DNA of 64,000 bases from Paradesulfitobacterium ferrireducens (GTDB taxonomy: Bacteria > Bacillota > Desulfitobacteriia > Desulfitobacteriales > Desulfitobacteriaceae): positions 1-64,000 of the forward strand of contig NZ_JAFLRH010000034.1 in NCBI RefSeq assembly GCF_017310645.1, written 5' to 3'. The first letter of the stretch is position 1. Each line of letters begins with the position of its first letter. This document shows positions 40,698 through 49,415 of the stretch, one piece after another. The position numbers were made by a program, and so were the translations under genes. The notes under the pieces are model-generated. The model was given only the letters and a program-made list of their open reading frames with translations, searched no databases and had not been told where the DNA came from.

Positions 40698-41426
40698 GTG
40701 AAACCACTGATCGGGATCAACTGTGTTTTTGAAGATATCAATGACATCTTTAACGACAAACTTGCGATCGCACATATTTATATCCAAGCGATCGAAAAAA
40801 TGGGTGGAGTTCCTCTCTTGCTTCCCATCGTTGAAAAAGAGGATTTAATTGAAATGATGATCGATCAAGTTGATGGGTTGCTGATGAGTGGAGGCGGCAA
40901 TTTGTCGACTGAATTCAGCGATCCCTCTAAACTGCCGGGACTAGCCGAGCAAAGCCCCATTCGGCACAGGTTTGATGTCCGGATTGCCAAGCTGGCATTA
41001 GAACGGGATATGCCGGTTCTGGGTATATGCCGCGGTCATCAGACCATTAATGAAGTAGCCGGTGGAACTTTACATCATTCCATTACAGAATTGACCAAAC
41101 ATGATCATAGACAAGCTATTCCTGATGACCGGTATAGTCATCAAATCAAGCTTGAAGCAAATTCCCGGCTGGCATCTTTATTAGGTACGAAAGAAATTGG
41201 CGTCAACAGTTTTCACCGCCAGGCTGTAAATAATTTGGCACCGGGTTTCCGTGCCGCAGCCTGGGCTGCTGATAATATTTTGGAAGCTTTCGAGAGTGAC
41301 AAACATACTTTCGTCATGGGCTGCCAGTTTCATCCTGAATCTCTGATGGTCAGCGATGCTCGTTTTGCCAATATTTATGGCGCTTTTGTCAGGGCCGCTG
41401 CCGCATATCACGAACGTGCGCATTAA
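40698..41426 (+). CDS. gamma-glutamyl-gamma-aminobutyrate hydrolase-like amidotransferase (peptidase C26)
   Basis: A 242-residue class I glutamine-amidotransferase-like hydrolase of the PuuD/C26 group. It shows PLIGINC, AIEKMGGVPLLLP, DGLLMSGGGN, nucleophile Cys-111 in GICRGHQTINEVAGG, VNSFHRQAVNNLAPGF, and His-212/Glu-214 in CQFHPES. The triad is complete. PuuD-type enzymes cleave gamma-glutamyl amides. With the importer, this suggests the imported substrate carries a gamma-glutamyl or similar amide bond. GTG 40698 is chosen after GGAGGGTGAG; the first frame codon at 40683 is inside the ribosome site. Confidence 0.88.
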   Translation: MKPLIGINCVFEDINDIFNDKLAIAHIYIQAIEKMGGVPLLLPIVEKEDLIEMMIDQVDGLLMSGGGNLSTEFSDPSKLPGLAEQSPIRHRFDVRIAKLALERDMPVLGICRGHQTINEVAGGTLHHSITELTKHDHRQAIPDDRYSHQIKLEANSRLASLLGTKEIGVNSFHRQAVNNLAPGFRAAAWAADNILEAFESDKHTFVMGCQFHPESLMVSDARFANIYGAFVRAAAAYHERAH

Positions 41427-42306
41427 TCTCAACAGCCGCTGGAGTGCTGATGCCGGACTGGTGCTTGCCGCTTTATCCTGGGGATTCAATGGGAATTTAA
41501 TCAAGCTGACTGTTGCCGCATTTCCCCCTTTATACTATCTTGGTATCCGCTTTCTGTTGGCCGGAGTCATTATGACAGCTTTATTTTGGCATAAGATTCT
41601 TCAGATGCCTAAGAAAGCCTGGCTATGGGCCGTATGGGCGGGGGCAATGCTATTCGGAGGCTTTTCTTTGCAGACCGTGGGATTGCAGTATACCAGTCCC
41701 GGCATTTCGGCATTTTTGACGATGACATCGTTTATTTTCGTACCGATATTTAAAGCCTTGATATCCCGCGAACTCCCTGAAGGGATGTTGGTCATTGCGG
41801 TAGTACTGGAAGCCTTAGGCATGGGGCTCCTCTTTTCCGGGAATTCATTTGTTTTCGGCTGGGGGGAAATGCTGACGCTTTTATCCGCCATTATGTTTGC
41901 TGTGCATATATTGGTTGTGGATAAAGCCGTCAGGCTGACAGGGACGGCAGCCCTTGCGTCAGTTCAAGTCAGCGTTACAGGTTGTCTAAGCCTATTGGCG
42001 GCCCTATTCCTTGAACAATATCCGGGAGAATTTCCCATGATATCAGTGATTGCGATCAGTTATGGCGTGATTTTTGGCAGCATCGGCGCTTACATGGTTC
42101 AGACCTGGGCGCAAAGGCTGACGCCGCCCTCTCATGCCGGGATCCTGTTAAGTCTTGAAGCTATTTTCGCCCTGATGTTTTCTTTATTCTTTGGCATGGA
42201 CGTCTTGACAAGGAACGGCGTGATGGGATTGGCCTTGGTGTTCCTTGGCACCCTGGTGGCAGAATGGCCGCTCAACTCAAAGAAACAAGGGTGTTCAAGA
42301 AGCTAA
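41416..42306 (+). CDS. DMT superfamily (EamA) transporter
   Basis: A 10-helix drug/metabolite transporter of about 296 residues with two EamA repeats, beginning ADAGLVLAALSWGFNGNLIK and in the second half AEMLTLLSAIMFAVHILVVDKAV-like helix pairs. It ends with a basic tail (NSKKQG). GTG 41416 overlaps the hydrolase gene end by 11 bases and is likely coupled to it; the longer frame from 41356 lies inside that gene. It is probably an exporter for a product or by-product of the cassette. The substrate is unknown. Confidence 0.85.
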   Translation: MRINLNSRWSADAGLVLAALSWGFNGNLIKLTVAAFPPLYYLGIRFLLAGVIMTALFWHKILQMPKKAWLWAVWAGAMLFGGFSLQTVGLQYTSPGISAFLTMTSFIFVPIFKALISRELPEGMLVIAVVLEALGMGLLFSGNSFVFGWGEMLTLLSAIMFAVHILVVDKAVRLTGTAALASVQVSVTGCLSLLAALFLEQYPGEFPMISVIAISYGVIFGSIGAYMVQTWAQRLTPPSHAGILLSLEAIFALMFSLFFGMDVLTRNGVMGLALVFLGTLVAEWPLNSKKQGCSRS

Positions 42307-42362
42307 GAATAGGAATATGGCAATTCGAAAATGCTAGGTTTGGTTAGACAGGAGGAATGTCA

Positions 42363-43424
42363 ATGCCGACGGAGATTGGAATTGTACTTTGGGGTCTGGG
42401 CGCGATGGGAAGTGGAATCGCCAGCCTGTTGCTGCAAAAACAAGGTATTCGGATTGTCGCCGCCTATGATAGGGATCCCGCTAAAAGGGGCAAAGACCTG
42501 GGCCAATTACTGAGATCAGAACCTAACGGAGTGGAAGTAGAGTTTCCTGTGGCGGACGGAGGCAATTGGAGACAAAAAGCCGAAGTGATGATTCTGGCAA
42601 CTTCCTCATTTACGCGGGAGGTTGCACAGGAAATTAAGGCCGGAGTCGGGCAGGGGTTAAATGTGATGACAATCGCTGAGGAAATGTCTTATCCTTGGGT
42701 TCAGGAACCGGAGTTGGCGCAGGAGATTGACAGGCTGGCAAAAACTCAGGGGGTAAGCGTGCTTGGGACCGGGATTAATCCAGGCTTTGTGCTTGATACC
42801 CTAATCTTGGCGCTGACCGGTCCGTGTCAGGATGTCAGGCGGATCAAGGCCACCAGAATCAACGATCTTTCTCCGTTTGGTCCGACAGTGATGAGGACTC
42901 AAGGGGTTGGGACCAGTGTTGAAGAGTTTGAACGCGGGCTTGCCAACGGGGAAATTGTCGGGCATGTAGGGTTTCAGGAGTCCATTCACATGATTGCCAG
43001 GGCTTTGGGCTGGGAAATTGAGAGAATTGAGGAAACACGCCGTCCTATTGTCTCGAAAGTAAGGCGAGAAACCGAACATGTAAAGGTTGAGCCGGGAGAG
43101 GTTGCGGGTTGTCATCATACCGCCGTCGGTTATGTGGCTGGGGCGGCCCGCATTGAACTAATTCACCCGCAGCAAATTTTACCCCGGCTTGAAGGGATTG
43201 AGACGGGGGATTACATAGAGATTGAAGGTATTCCCCCAATTAAACTGGCGATTCAACCGGAAATTCCCGGGGGTTTGGGAACGATGGCCATGGCGGTAAA
43301 CATGATTCCCCAGGTGATCGCGGCCCGGCCGGGGCTGCTCACAATGGCTGAGGTGCCCGTTCCGGCCGCAGTTCTGGGGGATTTAAGAGAGCTTACGCTT
43401 TGGAGAAAGGGTGGAGTAAGATAG
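42363..43424 (+). CDS. ord: 2,4-diaminopentanoate dehydrogenase
   Basis: NAD(P)-dependent 2,4-diaminopentanoate dehydrogenase, which oxidatively deaminates (2R,4S)-2,4-diaminopentanoate to 2-amino-4-oxopentanoate in the ornithine oxidative pathway. 353 residues. The N-terminal Rossmann motif is VLWGLGAMGSGIASLLLQ; the family blocks are GTGINPGFVLDTLILALTG and RINDLSPFGPTVMRTQGVG, and the C-terminus has AMAVNMIPQVIAARPGLLTM. ATG 42363 is chosen, eight bases after AGGAGG; the ATG at 42357 is too close. It is first gene of the ornithine cluster. Confidence 0.9.
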   Translation: MPTEIGIVLWGLGAMGSGIASLLLQKQGIRIVAAYDRDPAKRGKDLGQLLRSEPNGVEVEFPVADGGNWRQKAEVMILATSSFTREVAQEIKAGVGQGLNVMTIAEEMSYPWVQEPELAQEIDRLAKTQGVSVLGTGINPGFVLDTLILALTGPCQDVRRIKATRINDLSPFGPTVMRTQGVGTSVEEFERGLANGEIVGHVGFQESIHMIARALGWEIERIEETRRPIVSKVRRETEHVKVEPGEVAGCHHTAVGYVAGAARIELIHPQQILPRLEGIETGDYIEIEGIPPIKLAIQPEIPGGLGTMAMAVNMIPQVIAARPGLLTMAEVPVPAAVLGDLRELTLWRKGGVR

Positions 43425-43426
43425 TT

Positions 43427-43768
43427 ATGCAAGAAATTGCAAGCCTCCAAGGACAGGATAATAGCGGTGAGTATGCCCATAAGGATGATTGGGTTGAAAT
43501 CTGGCAGGAGATTTTGACGTCTGGAGAGCGCGCGCCCCAGATCCCCTCAGATACCCAGGCTGTGCCTTTGGAGATGCGGGTACGGGGTTTTTTGCTGGAG
43601 GAGCGGGCCCAAGCCGGAGAGAAGGTTAGGATTAAAACCCGCATCGGCCGTGAGGTGAAAGGGCGTTTAGTGGATTTATCACCAAGCTATGCCCATTCGT
43701 TTGGCCGGCCGCAGCTTGAACTTCTACAGATTCGGGAAGAAATGCGCACCCTGCTGCGGGATCAATGA
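43427..43768 (+). CDS. ortA: 2-amino-4-oxopentanoate thiolase, alpha subunit
   Basis: The small (113-residue) subunit of the PLP-dependent thiolase that splits 2-amino-4-oxopentanoate with CoA into acetyl-CoA and D-alanine. It shows DWVEIWQEILTSGERAPQIP, DTQAVPLEMRVRGFLLE and the conserved LVDLSPSYAHSFGRPQLELL. ATG 43427 overlaps nothing and follows GTGGAG ten bases upstream. It is 2 bases after the ord stop, so translation is coupled. Subunit partner OrtB follows. Confidence 0.9.
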   Translation: MQEIASLQGQDNSGEYAHKDDWVEIWQEILTSGERAPQIPSDTQAVPLEMRVRGFLLEERAQAGEKVRIKTRIGREVKGRLVDLSPSYAHSFGRPQLELLQIREEMRTLLRDQ

Positions 43769-43827
43769 CCTGAATTGAAAACCCGGACAAAGTGATGCGA
43801 GTATGGATTTGATGGTGGTGATCTAGA

Positions 43828-45267
43828 GTGACTTCTCATCATAGTTACACGGAGGTAATGGCCCGTAAAGGGGAGATCCTCCATAAATCAAGCGGAATTG
43901 ATTATTCCCGCTTTGAACGGGGTACATTGGCTTTCGCTTATGAAGAAATGATGCAAAGCGCGGCTTATTCTTTAGAAGAGACGCGCCGCATTCAAAAGGC
44001 GACCGGGGTCGGAGATACCCCGCTGCTGGAGCTTCAGCGCCTGACCGCTCTGGCCCGCAGTTTAGCACCCGCCGGAAAAGGCGCCCGCATTTTTATTAAG
44101 GATGAGGCAGCCAATCCCTCCGGGAGCTTTAAAGCCAGGCGGGCTGCTCTTTCGGTCTATGAAGCCCGGAAACGTGGGTATAAAGGGGTTATGGCCGCCA
44201 CTTCCGGCAATTACGGGGCGGCCGTTGCCTCCCAGGCAGCGATGCGCGGGCTGGACTGCATCATCGTGCAGGAGGTCTTTGATTCCAAGGGCCGGGGGCA
44301 GCCGGAAATCATTGAAAAAAGCAGGGCCTGTGAAGCCTATGGGGCGGAAGTCATCCAGCTGTCCGTGGGGCCGGAGCTTTTTTACGTCTTTCTGCGGTTA
44401 TTGGAGGAAACCGGGTTTTTTAATGCCTCCCTCTACACTCCGTTTGGAATCGCCGGGGTGGAAACTTTGGGCTGGGAGCTGGTTGAGCAAACCCGAAGGC
44501 TGACCGGGCGTGAGCCGGATGTGGTCGTGGTCACCCATGCCGGGGGCGGAAATGTAACCGGAACCGCCCGCGGGCTGCGTCAGGCCGGATGTCAGGCCCA
44601 GGTGATCGGGGCCAGCATTGATCTCACCGGACTGCATATGGCCAGTGACCGTGATTTTAACCGCAAATCTTTCACCACCGGGCATACCGGTTTTGGCCTG
44701 CCGTTTGCGGTATGGCCGGACCGGGCGGATGTTCCGCGCAATGCGGCCAGGCCGTTAAGATACTTAGACCGCTATGTCACAGTAACGCAAGGGGAGGCAT
44801 TCTATATTACGGAGGCCCTGGCCGTGCTCGAAGGGCTGGAGCGGGGTCCGGCCGGGAATACTTCCCTGGCGGCCGCCTTTGCCCTGGCCCAAACCCTGGA
44901 CCGGGAGCAAATTATCGTGGTCCAGGAAACGGAGTATACGGGGGCGGGCAAACACCCGCATGCCCAGCTTACCTTCGCCCGGGAAAACGGGATAGAAGTG
45001 AAGCGCGGGGATCCGCGCACCGGGGTGCCCGGGAAGAGCATTGTCATTCCGGAGCACCCGGGTCAGATTCGGGTGGTGGAGCTGGAACTGGATCAAATCC
45101 GCCACAGCTACTTTAAGAATGCTTTGGCGCGGGCCGGGGCCGGGAATCTGAGCGGGGAAGATCTTGATTTTTTGGCGGAGGAAACACGTTGGGACCGTTC
45201 ACGGGTGGAAAAGGAAATTAGCCTAATGAAAGGGGGAACTATCGATGGCACAGGCTCGGGCAGATGA
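43828..45267 (+). CDS. ortB: 2-amino-4-oxopentanoate thiolase, beta subunit
   Basis: A 479-residue PLP (fold-type II, threonine-synthase-like) subunit. The Schiff-base lysine lies in DEAANPSGSFKARRA, followed by MAATSGNYGAAVASQAAMRG and the glycine-rich phosphate loop THAGGGNVTGTARG. The C-terminal tail (SRVEKEISLMKGG) is longer than in threonine synthase. With OrtA it yields acetyl-CoA plus D-alanine. GTG 43828 follows GGTGGTGAT. Its end overlaps oraS by 23 bases. Confidence 0.92.
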   Translation: MTSHHSYTEVMARKGEILHKSSGIDYSRFERGTLAFAYEEMMQSAAYSLEETRRIQKATGVGDTPLLELQRLTALARSLAPAGKGARIFIKDEAANPSGSFKARRAALSVYEARKRGYKGVMAATSGNYGAAVASQAAMRGLDCIIVQEVFDSKGRGQPEIIEKSRACEAYGAEVIQLSVGPELFYVFLRLLEETGFFNASLYTPFGIAGVETLGWELVEQTRRLTGREPDVVVVTHAGGGNVTGTARGLRQAGCQAQVIGASIDLTGLHMASDRDFNRKSFTTGHTGFGLPFAVWPDRADVPRNAARPLRYLDRYVTVTQGEAFYITEALAVLEGLERGPAGNTSLAAAFALAQTLDREQIIVVQETEYTGAGKHPHAQLTFARENGIEVKRGDPRTGVPGKSIVIPEHPGQIRVVELELDQIRHSYFKNALARAGAGNLSGEDLDFLAEETRWDRSRVEKEISLMKGGTIDGTGSGR

Positions 45268-45622
45268 TTATGCAGAAAGACGCCGTCATTTGGCAAACCT
45301 AAGTGAACAAGAATTGGAACAGCGCTTTTGGGAGCTGGCCCAAGAGGTTGTCCGGCCATTATTGGATTTGGCCCGGACGCATACCACGCCTTCCTTGGAA
45401 CGTTCGGTGCTTTTGCGTATGGGGCTCGATAGCCCCACGGCCCAAGGGGTGGTCAAGCAGGCTCAGGCCCATGGTTTATTAGGAAAGGGTGCGGGTCATT
45501 GCGTTTGGCGCTACGCCCGGATAAAGGGCATCACCATTGACCAGGCGGCATCAGAGCTGGCGCGTGGGGAGGGCTGGACAGAGCTTAATCTGTTTTTCGG
45601 CAAAGTGGGGGCTTCCGTATGA
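45245..45622 (+). CDS. oraS: D-ornithine 4,5-aminomutase, S (alpha) subunit
   Basis: The small (125-residue) subunit of the adenosylcobalamin- and PLP-dependent mutase that moves the 5-amino group of D-ornithine to C4. Family blocks are DDYAERRRHLANLSEQELEQ, RSVLLRMGLDS, GHCVWRYARIKGI and GWTELNLFFGKVG. It overlaps both ortB (23 bases) and oraE (4 bases), indicating tight coupling. It has no cofactor motif of its own; the subunit supports OraE assembly. Confidence 0.92.
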   Translation: MAQARADDYAERRRHLANLSEQELEQRFWELAQEVVRPLLDLARTHTTPSLERSVLLRMGLDSPTAQGVVKQAQAHGLLGKGAGHCVWRYARIKGITIDQAASELARGEGWTELNLFFGKVGASV

Positions 45623-47844
45623 CTGAAGAAGACAAGTTCGAACCATCCGCCAGGCATGAGCTCTCCCTCCATAACAAGCTTGATCCCGAAGAGATACTGA
45701 ACGGCTTGGAACATTACCGTCCCCGGCGGCGCGGTTGGAGCTGGCGCCAACCGGTGCCTGAGAAAACAGAAGGCGCTTTTACCTATCTCCAGGTTTCCAA
45801 GGGGTTAAGGGAGAGCCAGGGTCTCCCGGCGGCCGGATATTTCGGCGGGATTGACCCTCAGCCTGAGTGTACCATTACCACGGAGATTGCTTCCGGGCGC
45901 TTTGAGGATGATCTGAGACGGATGCGCATGGCGGTCTTTAACGGGGCGGACCATATCATGGTGATCCGCACAGCGGGCCAGAGTCATTTCGACGGCTTGA
46001 TCGAGGGCACACCGGAGGGAGTGGGCGGGGTCCCGATCAGCCGCAAGCAGCTGAGGGCCACCCGCAAGGCCCTGGATCTGATGGAGGATGAAGTGGGGCG
46101 CCCGGTTAACCTTCATTCTTATGTGAGCGGGATGGCGGGGCCGGAAGTTGCCGTGCTTTTTGCCGAAGAAGGGGTAAACGGAGCCCACCAGGATCCCCAG
46201 TATAATGTGCTTTACCGCAATATCAACATGGTGCGCTCGTTTGTGGATGCCGCCGAGGCCAAGAAAGTCATGAACTGGGGGGGAATGGTCCAGATTGACG
46301 GAGCGCATAATGCCAACGCGACTGCGCGCGAGGCCTGGAAAGTGATGCCCGAGCTTTTGGCGCAGCATGCTCTCAACTGCGCCTATTCGACTGCGTTGGG
46401 GATGCCCAAGGACCGGATCGCCCTCTCGACCGTGCCTCCGACCGCTCCCCCGGCTCCGGCGCTGCGAATGGACCTGCCCTATGCCGTGGCTTTGAGGGAG
46501 CTGTTTCAAGGGTATCGCATGCGGGCCCAGATGAATACCAAGTATATTAGTTCCGATATGCGGGAGGCCACAGTCACGCATACTTTGAACGTCCTTTTGT
46601 CCAGGCTGACCTCAGCCGATATCCAAAGTACGATCACCCCGGATGAGGGACGGAATGTCCCCTGGCATTTTCATTCCATTCACGCCATTAATACCGCCAA
46701 ACAAGCCCTCCTGGGGCTGGACGGGTTAAGAGAGTTTGTGGATATAAAACGCGATGGGGAGCTCGGGGCCAAGGTCAGGGAACTGAAAGAAAGAGCGGTG
46801 CTCTTTCTGGAAGAGATCCTGGCGGTGGGGGGATATTTCGAAGCCGTGAGCGGGGGTTTCTTTGTCGATTCCGGTTTTTATCCCGAGCGCAACGGGGACG
46901 GCATCGCCCGGGATGCCAAAGGAGGAATCGGGTTTGAGGTGGTGCAGCGGGCAGGAGATTACTTTGCTCCGGTCTGCGCCCACTATGGGGAGAACCATGT
47001 CCCGCCGGAATACCGCCGGCCCTGTGATGCCATCGTGGGCTGCACGATATGCATGCCGGAGAAAATTAAGTTTATCCCTGAGCTGGACCCGGAGGATAAC
47101 GCTGAAAAGAGATTGGAACGGAGCCGCCCCTTCCGGAAAGATTTCCTTAGGCCGGAAGTGGAATGGGCGGGGGACGGGATGGTCAGTGTGACCCTGTTTT
47201 TACCGGCGGATGAGCGCACAGCCCATTTTGCATCTTTGGAAATTGCCAAAAACATGAACCTGCAGGATGCGGAGGTGATTCATAAACAGACCCTGCATCC
47301 GGCGGAAGGAACATTGATTGAACTGAAGGGCCGGATCGAGGTTAAGATTGATCCGAAGGGTTTACAGATCCCGGAAGCGGAAGAGGTCTTGAATGAAGAC
47401 GAAATCCGGGCAAGAGTGGCAGAGGAGCCGATGCAGGTGGTGGCGGCCACGGTCGGGGAGGATGAACACTCGGTAGGACTGAGGGAGATTCTCGATATCA
47501 AGCACGGCGGGATCGAGAAGTTCGGGATTAAGTATCATTATCTGGGCACATCCGTGCCGGTAAGTAAGGTAGTGGACGCCGCAATGGAAGCGGGGGCGGA
47601 TGCCATTTTAATCAGCACCATTATTACCCATGGGGAAGTGCATCGCCTGAACATGGAACGCCTGCACCAGCTCTGCATTGAGCGTGGGGTGCGCGAACGC
47701 TTCATCCTGGTCGGAGGCGGCACGCAAGTAAAGCCGGAATTGGCCAAAGCCTGGGGCATGGACGGTGGGTTTGGCCGCGGCGCCAAGGGCATTGATGTGG
47801 CCAGCTTCTTAGTGAAAGCGCGGGATCAAAAACGCAAGCGGTAG
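45619..47844 (+). CDS. oraE: D-ornithine 4,5-aminomutase, E (beta) subunit
   Basis: The large catalytic subunit, 741 residues. N-terminal TIM-barrel region (GGIDPQPECTITTEIASGRF, HNANATAREAWKVMP). C-terminal cobalamin-binding domain with D615-E-H617-S-V-G (D-x-H-x-x-G) and a lysine exactly 11 residues later (K628 in LDIKHGG). The Clostridium enzyme has cobalamin-binding His618 and PLP-binding Lys629, so spacing and position agree. ADAILISTIITHG and FILVGGGTQVKPELAKAWG complete the domain. It is the key radical enzyme of ornithine fermentation. Confidence 0.95.
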   Translation: MTEEDKFEPSARHELSLHNKLDPEEILNGLEHYRPRRRGWSWRQPVPEKTEGAFTYLQVSKGLRESQGLPAAGYFGGIDPQPECTITTEIASGRFEDDLRRMRMAVFNGADHIMVIRTAGQSHFDGLIEGTPEGVGGVPISRKQLRATRKALDLMEDEVGRPVNLHSYVSGMAGPEVAVLFAEEGVNGAHQDPQYNVLYRNINMVRSFVDAAEAKKVMNWGGMVQIDGAHNANATAREAWKVMPELLAQHALNCAYSTALGMPKDRIALSTVPPTAPPAPALRMDLPYAVALRELFQGYRMRAQMNTKYISSDMREATVTHTLNVLLSRLTSADIQSTITPDEGRNVPWHFHSIHAINTAKQALLGLDGLREFVDIKRDGELGAKVRELKERAVLFLEEILAVGGYFEAVSGGFFVDSGFYPERNGDGIARDAKGGIGFEVVQRAGDYFAPVCAHYGENHVPPEYRRPCDAIVGCTICMPEKIKFIPELDPEDNAEKRLERSRPFRKDFLRPEVEWAGDGMVSVTLFLPADERTAHFASLEIAKNMNLQDAEVIHKQTLHPAEGTLIELKGRIEVKIDPKGLQIPEAEEVLNEDEIRARVAEEPMQVVAATVGEDEHSVGLREILDIKHGGIEKFGIKYHYLGTSVPVSKVVDAAMEAGADAILISTIITHGEVHRLNMERLHQLCIERGVRERFILVGGGTQVKPELAKAWGMDGGFGRGAKGIDVASFLVKARDQKRKR

Positions 47845-47921
47845 TGCTTAAGGATTCCCCAGCAAAATCGAACGTCGAACATTGAACATCGAACCACGAA
47901 TATCGAAATAGGGGTGAGAAA

Positions 47922-49283
47922 GTGGAAAAGGTTCTGGTGGCGGAAATCGGGAGTACAACCACGTTAGTGAATGCTTTTATAGGCTTAGATACAGAAAACC
48001 CGGAATTTTTGGCGCAGGGTTTCGCTTCGACGACGGCGGCTGACGGGGATGTGGGCCTCGGTTTGCGCCGGGCGGTTCAGGATTTGGAGGATAAGATCGG
48101 TCCCGTGGGAGAATTGGAAAGCGTTCCGTTTTACGCCACCAGCTCGGCTGCCGGCGGGCTGAAGATGACTGTTCACGGGCTGGTGCCGGAGATGACAGCA
48201 AGGGCAGCCCGGGAAGCGGCTCTGGGAGCAGGGGCTGTGGTGCGCTTTCAGACGGCCGGGGAAATGACGGGGGAGGATTGGGAAGAAATCGAAAGGATTC
48301 GCCCTAATATTATGCTCTTGGCGGGCGGAGTGGAGCACGGGGACCGCAGGGTTGTGACGGAAAATGCCGGGCGCCTGGCTGAGTGGTTCCGGGAAGTGGA
48401 GTGGCGGGTTCCGGTTATTTATGCGGGGAACAGCAGCGCTGCCAAAAGCGTTTCTTCGACGTTGGGCGCCGCCGGCCTAAATGTAAGAGTAGTGCCTAAT
48501 GTCTACCCGGATATTGACCGGCTTCACATTGAGCCCACGAGAAAAGCAATACAGGAAGTGTTTGAAGCCCATATCACAGAGGCTCCGGGGATGCAGGGGA
48601 TCCGGCAGATCATTAACAAGCAGCTGCGTCCGACGCCTGGGGCCGTGATGGAAGCGGCCCAACTGGTATATGAGGAAGTAGGGGATGTTCTTGTCTTTGA
48701 TGTCGGCGGGGCGACCACGGATGTCCATTCCGTCACGGCAGGCAGTGAAGAAAACCAGAAGCTGGCCTTGGCCCCGGAACCCCTGGCCAAACGCACGGTC
48801 GAAGGGGATTTGGGGGTTTATGTCAATGCCCGGCAGGTGGCGAAGTTGATCGGGGAAGAGGTCATAATCAAGCATCATGGGCCGGACTGGAGCAAGCGTC
48901 TTAAGCCCCTGCCCGAGACGGCGGAGGAAATCGCCTTAAGCCGGGAGTTGGCGGCTTTTGCTGTCCGAACTGCGCTCTTGCGGCACTGCGGGCGTTGGCG
49001 CCATTATTACGGCAGCAGCGGCCGTATCACCCGGGTCGAGGGGCGTGACCTAACCCGGGTGCGCTGGGTCATCGGCACGGGCGGGGCTTTAACCCGTCTG
49101 CCTAACGGCCTAGAGCTATTAAGCTCAAGCCTGGAAGGGCCTCAGGACTATCTCCTGCCGCGGGGAAATCCCGCCTTTTTCCTCGACCGTAATTATATCA
49201 TGGCTTCCCTGGGGGCTCTTGTCCGGGATTACCGCGCCGGGGCCTGGAAGCTGCTGCAGGAATCGATCGGGATCGAGAATTAA
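47922..49283 (+). CDS. GlmL/MutL-family protein, aminomutase-associated
   Basis: A 453-residue actin/Hsp70-like ATPase-fold protein of the GlmL/MutL family. These accompany B12-dependent mutases and are thought to reactivate or chaperone them. Visible are an N-terminal phosphate loop VAEIGSTTTLVNAFIG, FYATSSAAGGLKMTVHGLVP, NIMLLAGGVEHGD, the second phosphate motif VFDVGGATTDVHSVT, and GTGGALTRLPNG. It is placed between oraE and the racemase gene, so it probably serves OraSE. GGGGTGAGAAA lies before the GTG/ATG. Confidence 0.88.
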   Translation: MEKVLVAEIGSTTTLVNAFIGLDTENPEFLAQGFASTTAADGDVGLGLRRAVQDLEDKIGPVGELESVPFYATSSAAGGLKMTVHGLVPEMTARAAREAALGAGAVVRFQTAGEMTGEDWEEIERIRPNIMLLAGGVEHGDRRVVTENAGRLAEWFREVEWRVPVIYAGNSSAAKSVSSTLGAAGLNVRVVPNVYPDIDRLHIEPTRKAIQEVFEAHITEAPGMQGIRQIINKQLRPTPGAVMEAAQLVYEEVGDVLVFDVGGATTDVHSVTAGSEENQKLALAPEPLAKRTVEGDLGVYVNARQVAKLIGEEVIIKHHGPDWSKRLKPLPETAEEIALSRELAAFAVRTALLRHCGRWRHYYGSSGRITRVEGRDLTRVRWVIGTGGALTRLPNGLELLSSSLEGPQDYLLPRGNPAFFLDRNYIMASLGALVRDYRAGAWKLLQESIGIEN

Positions 49284-49329
49284 TAATAGGAGTCAGACTT
49301 CCATGCTGCTACGCAGCACCACTGATGAA

Positions 49330-49359
49330 TGTAACAGGCAAGGTAGCTTGCCTGTTACA
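49330..49359. repeat. perfect 13-bp inverted repeat between glmL-like gene and orr
   Basis: TGTAACAGGCAAG (49330-49342), loop GTAG, CTTGCCTGTTACA (49347-49359). No T tract follows. It may be an RNA-processing or stability hairpin in the ornithine operon, or a partial terminator lowering downstream expression. Confidence 0.65.
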
Positions 49360-49415
49360 GGGCAGAAGGTTAAGTGTTAGCCTTAGAAGATTGAACATCG
49401 TATGGGGTGTGTCTT

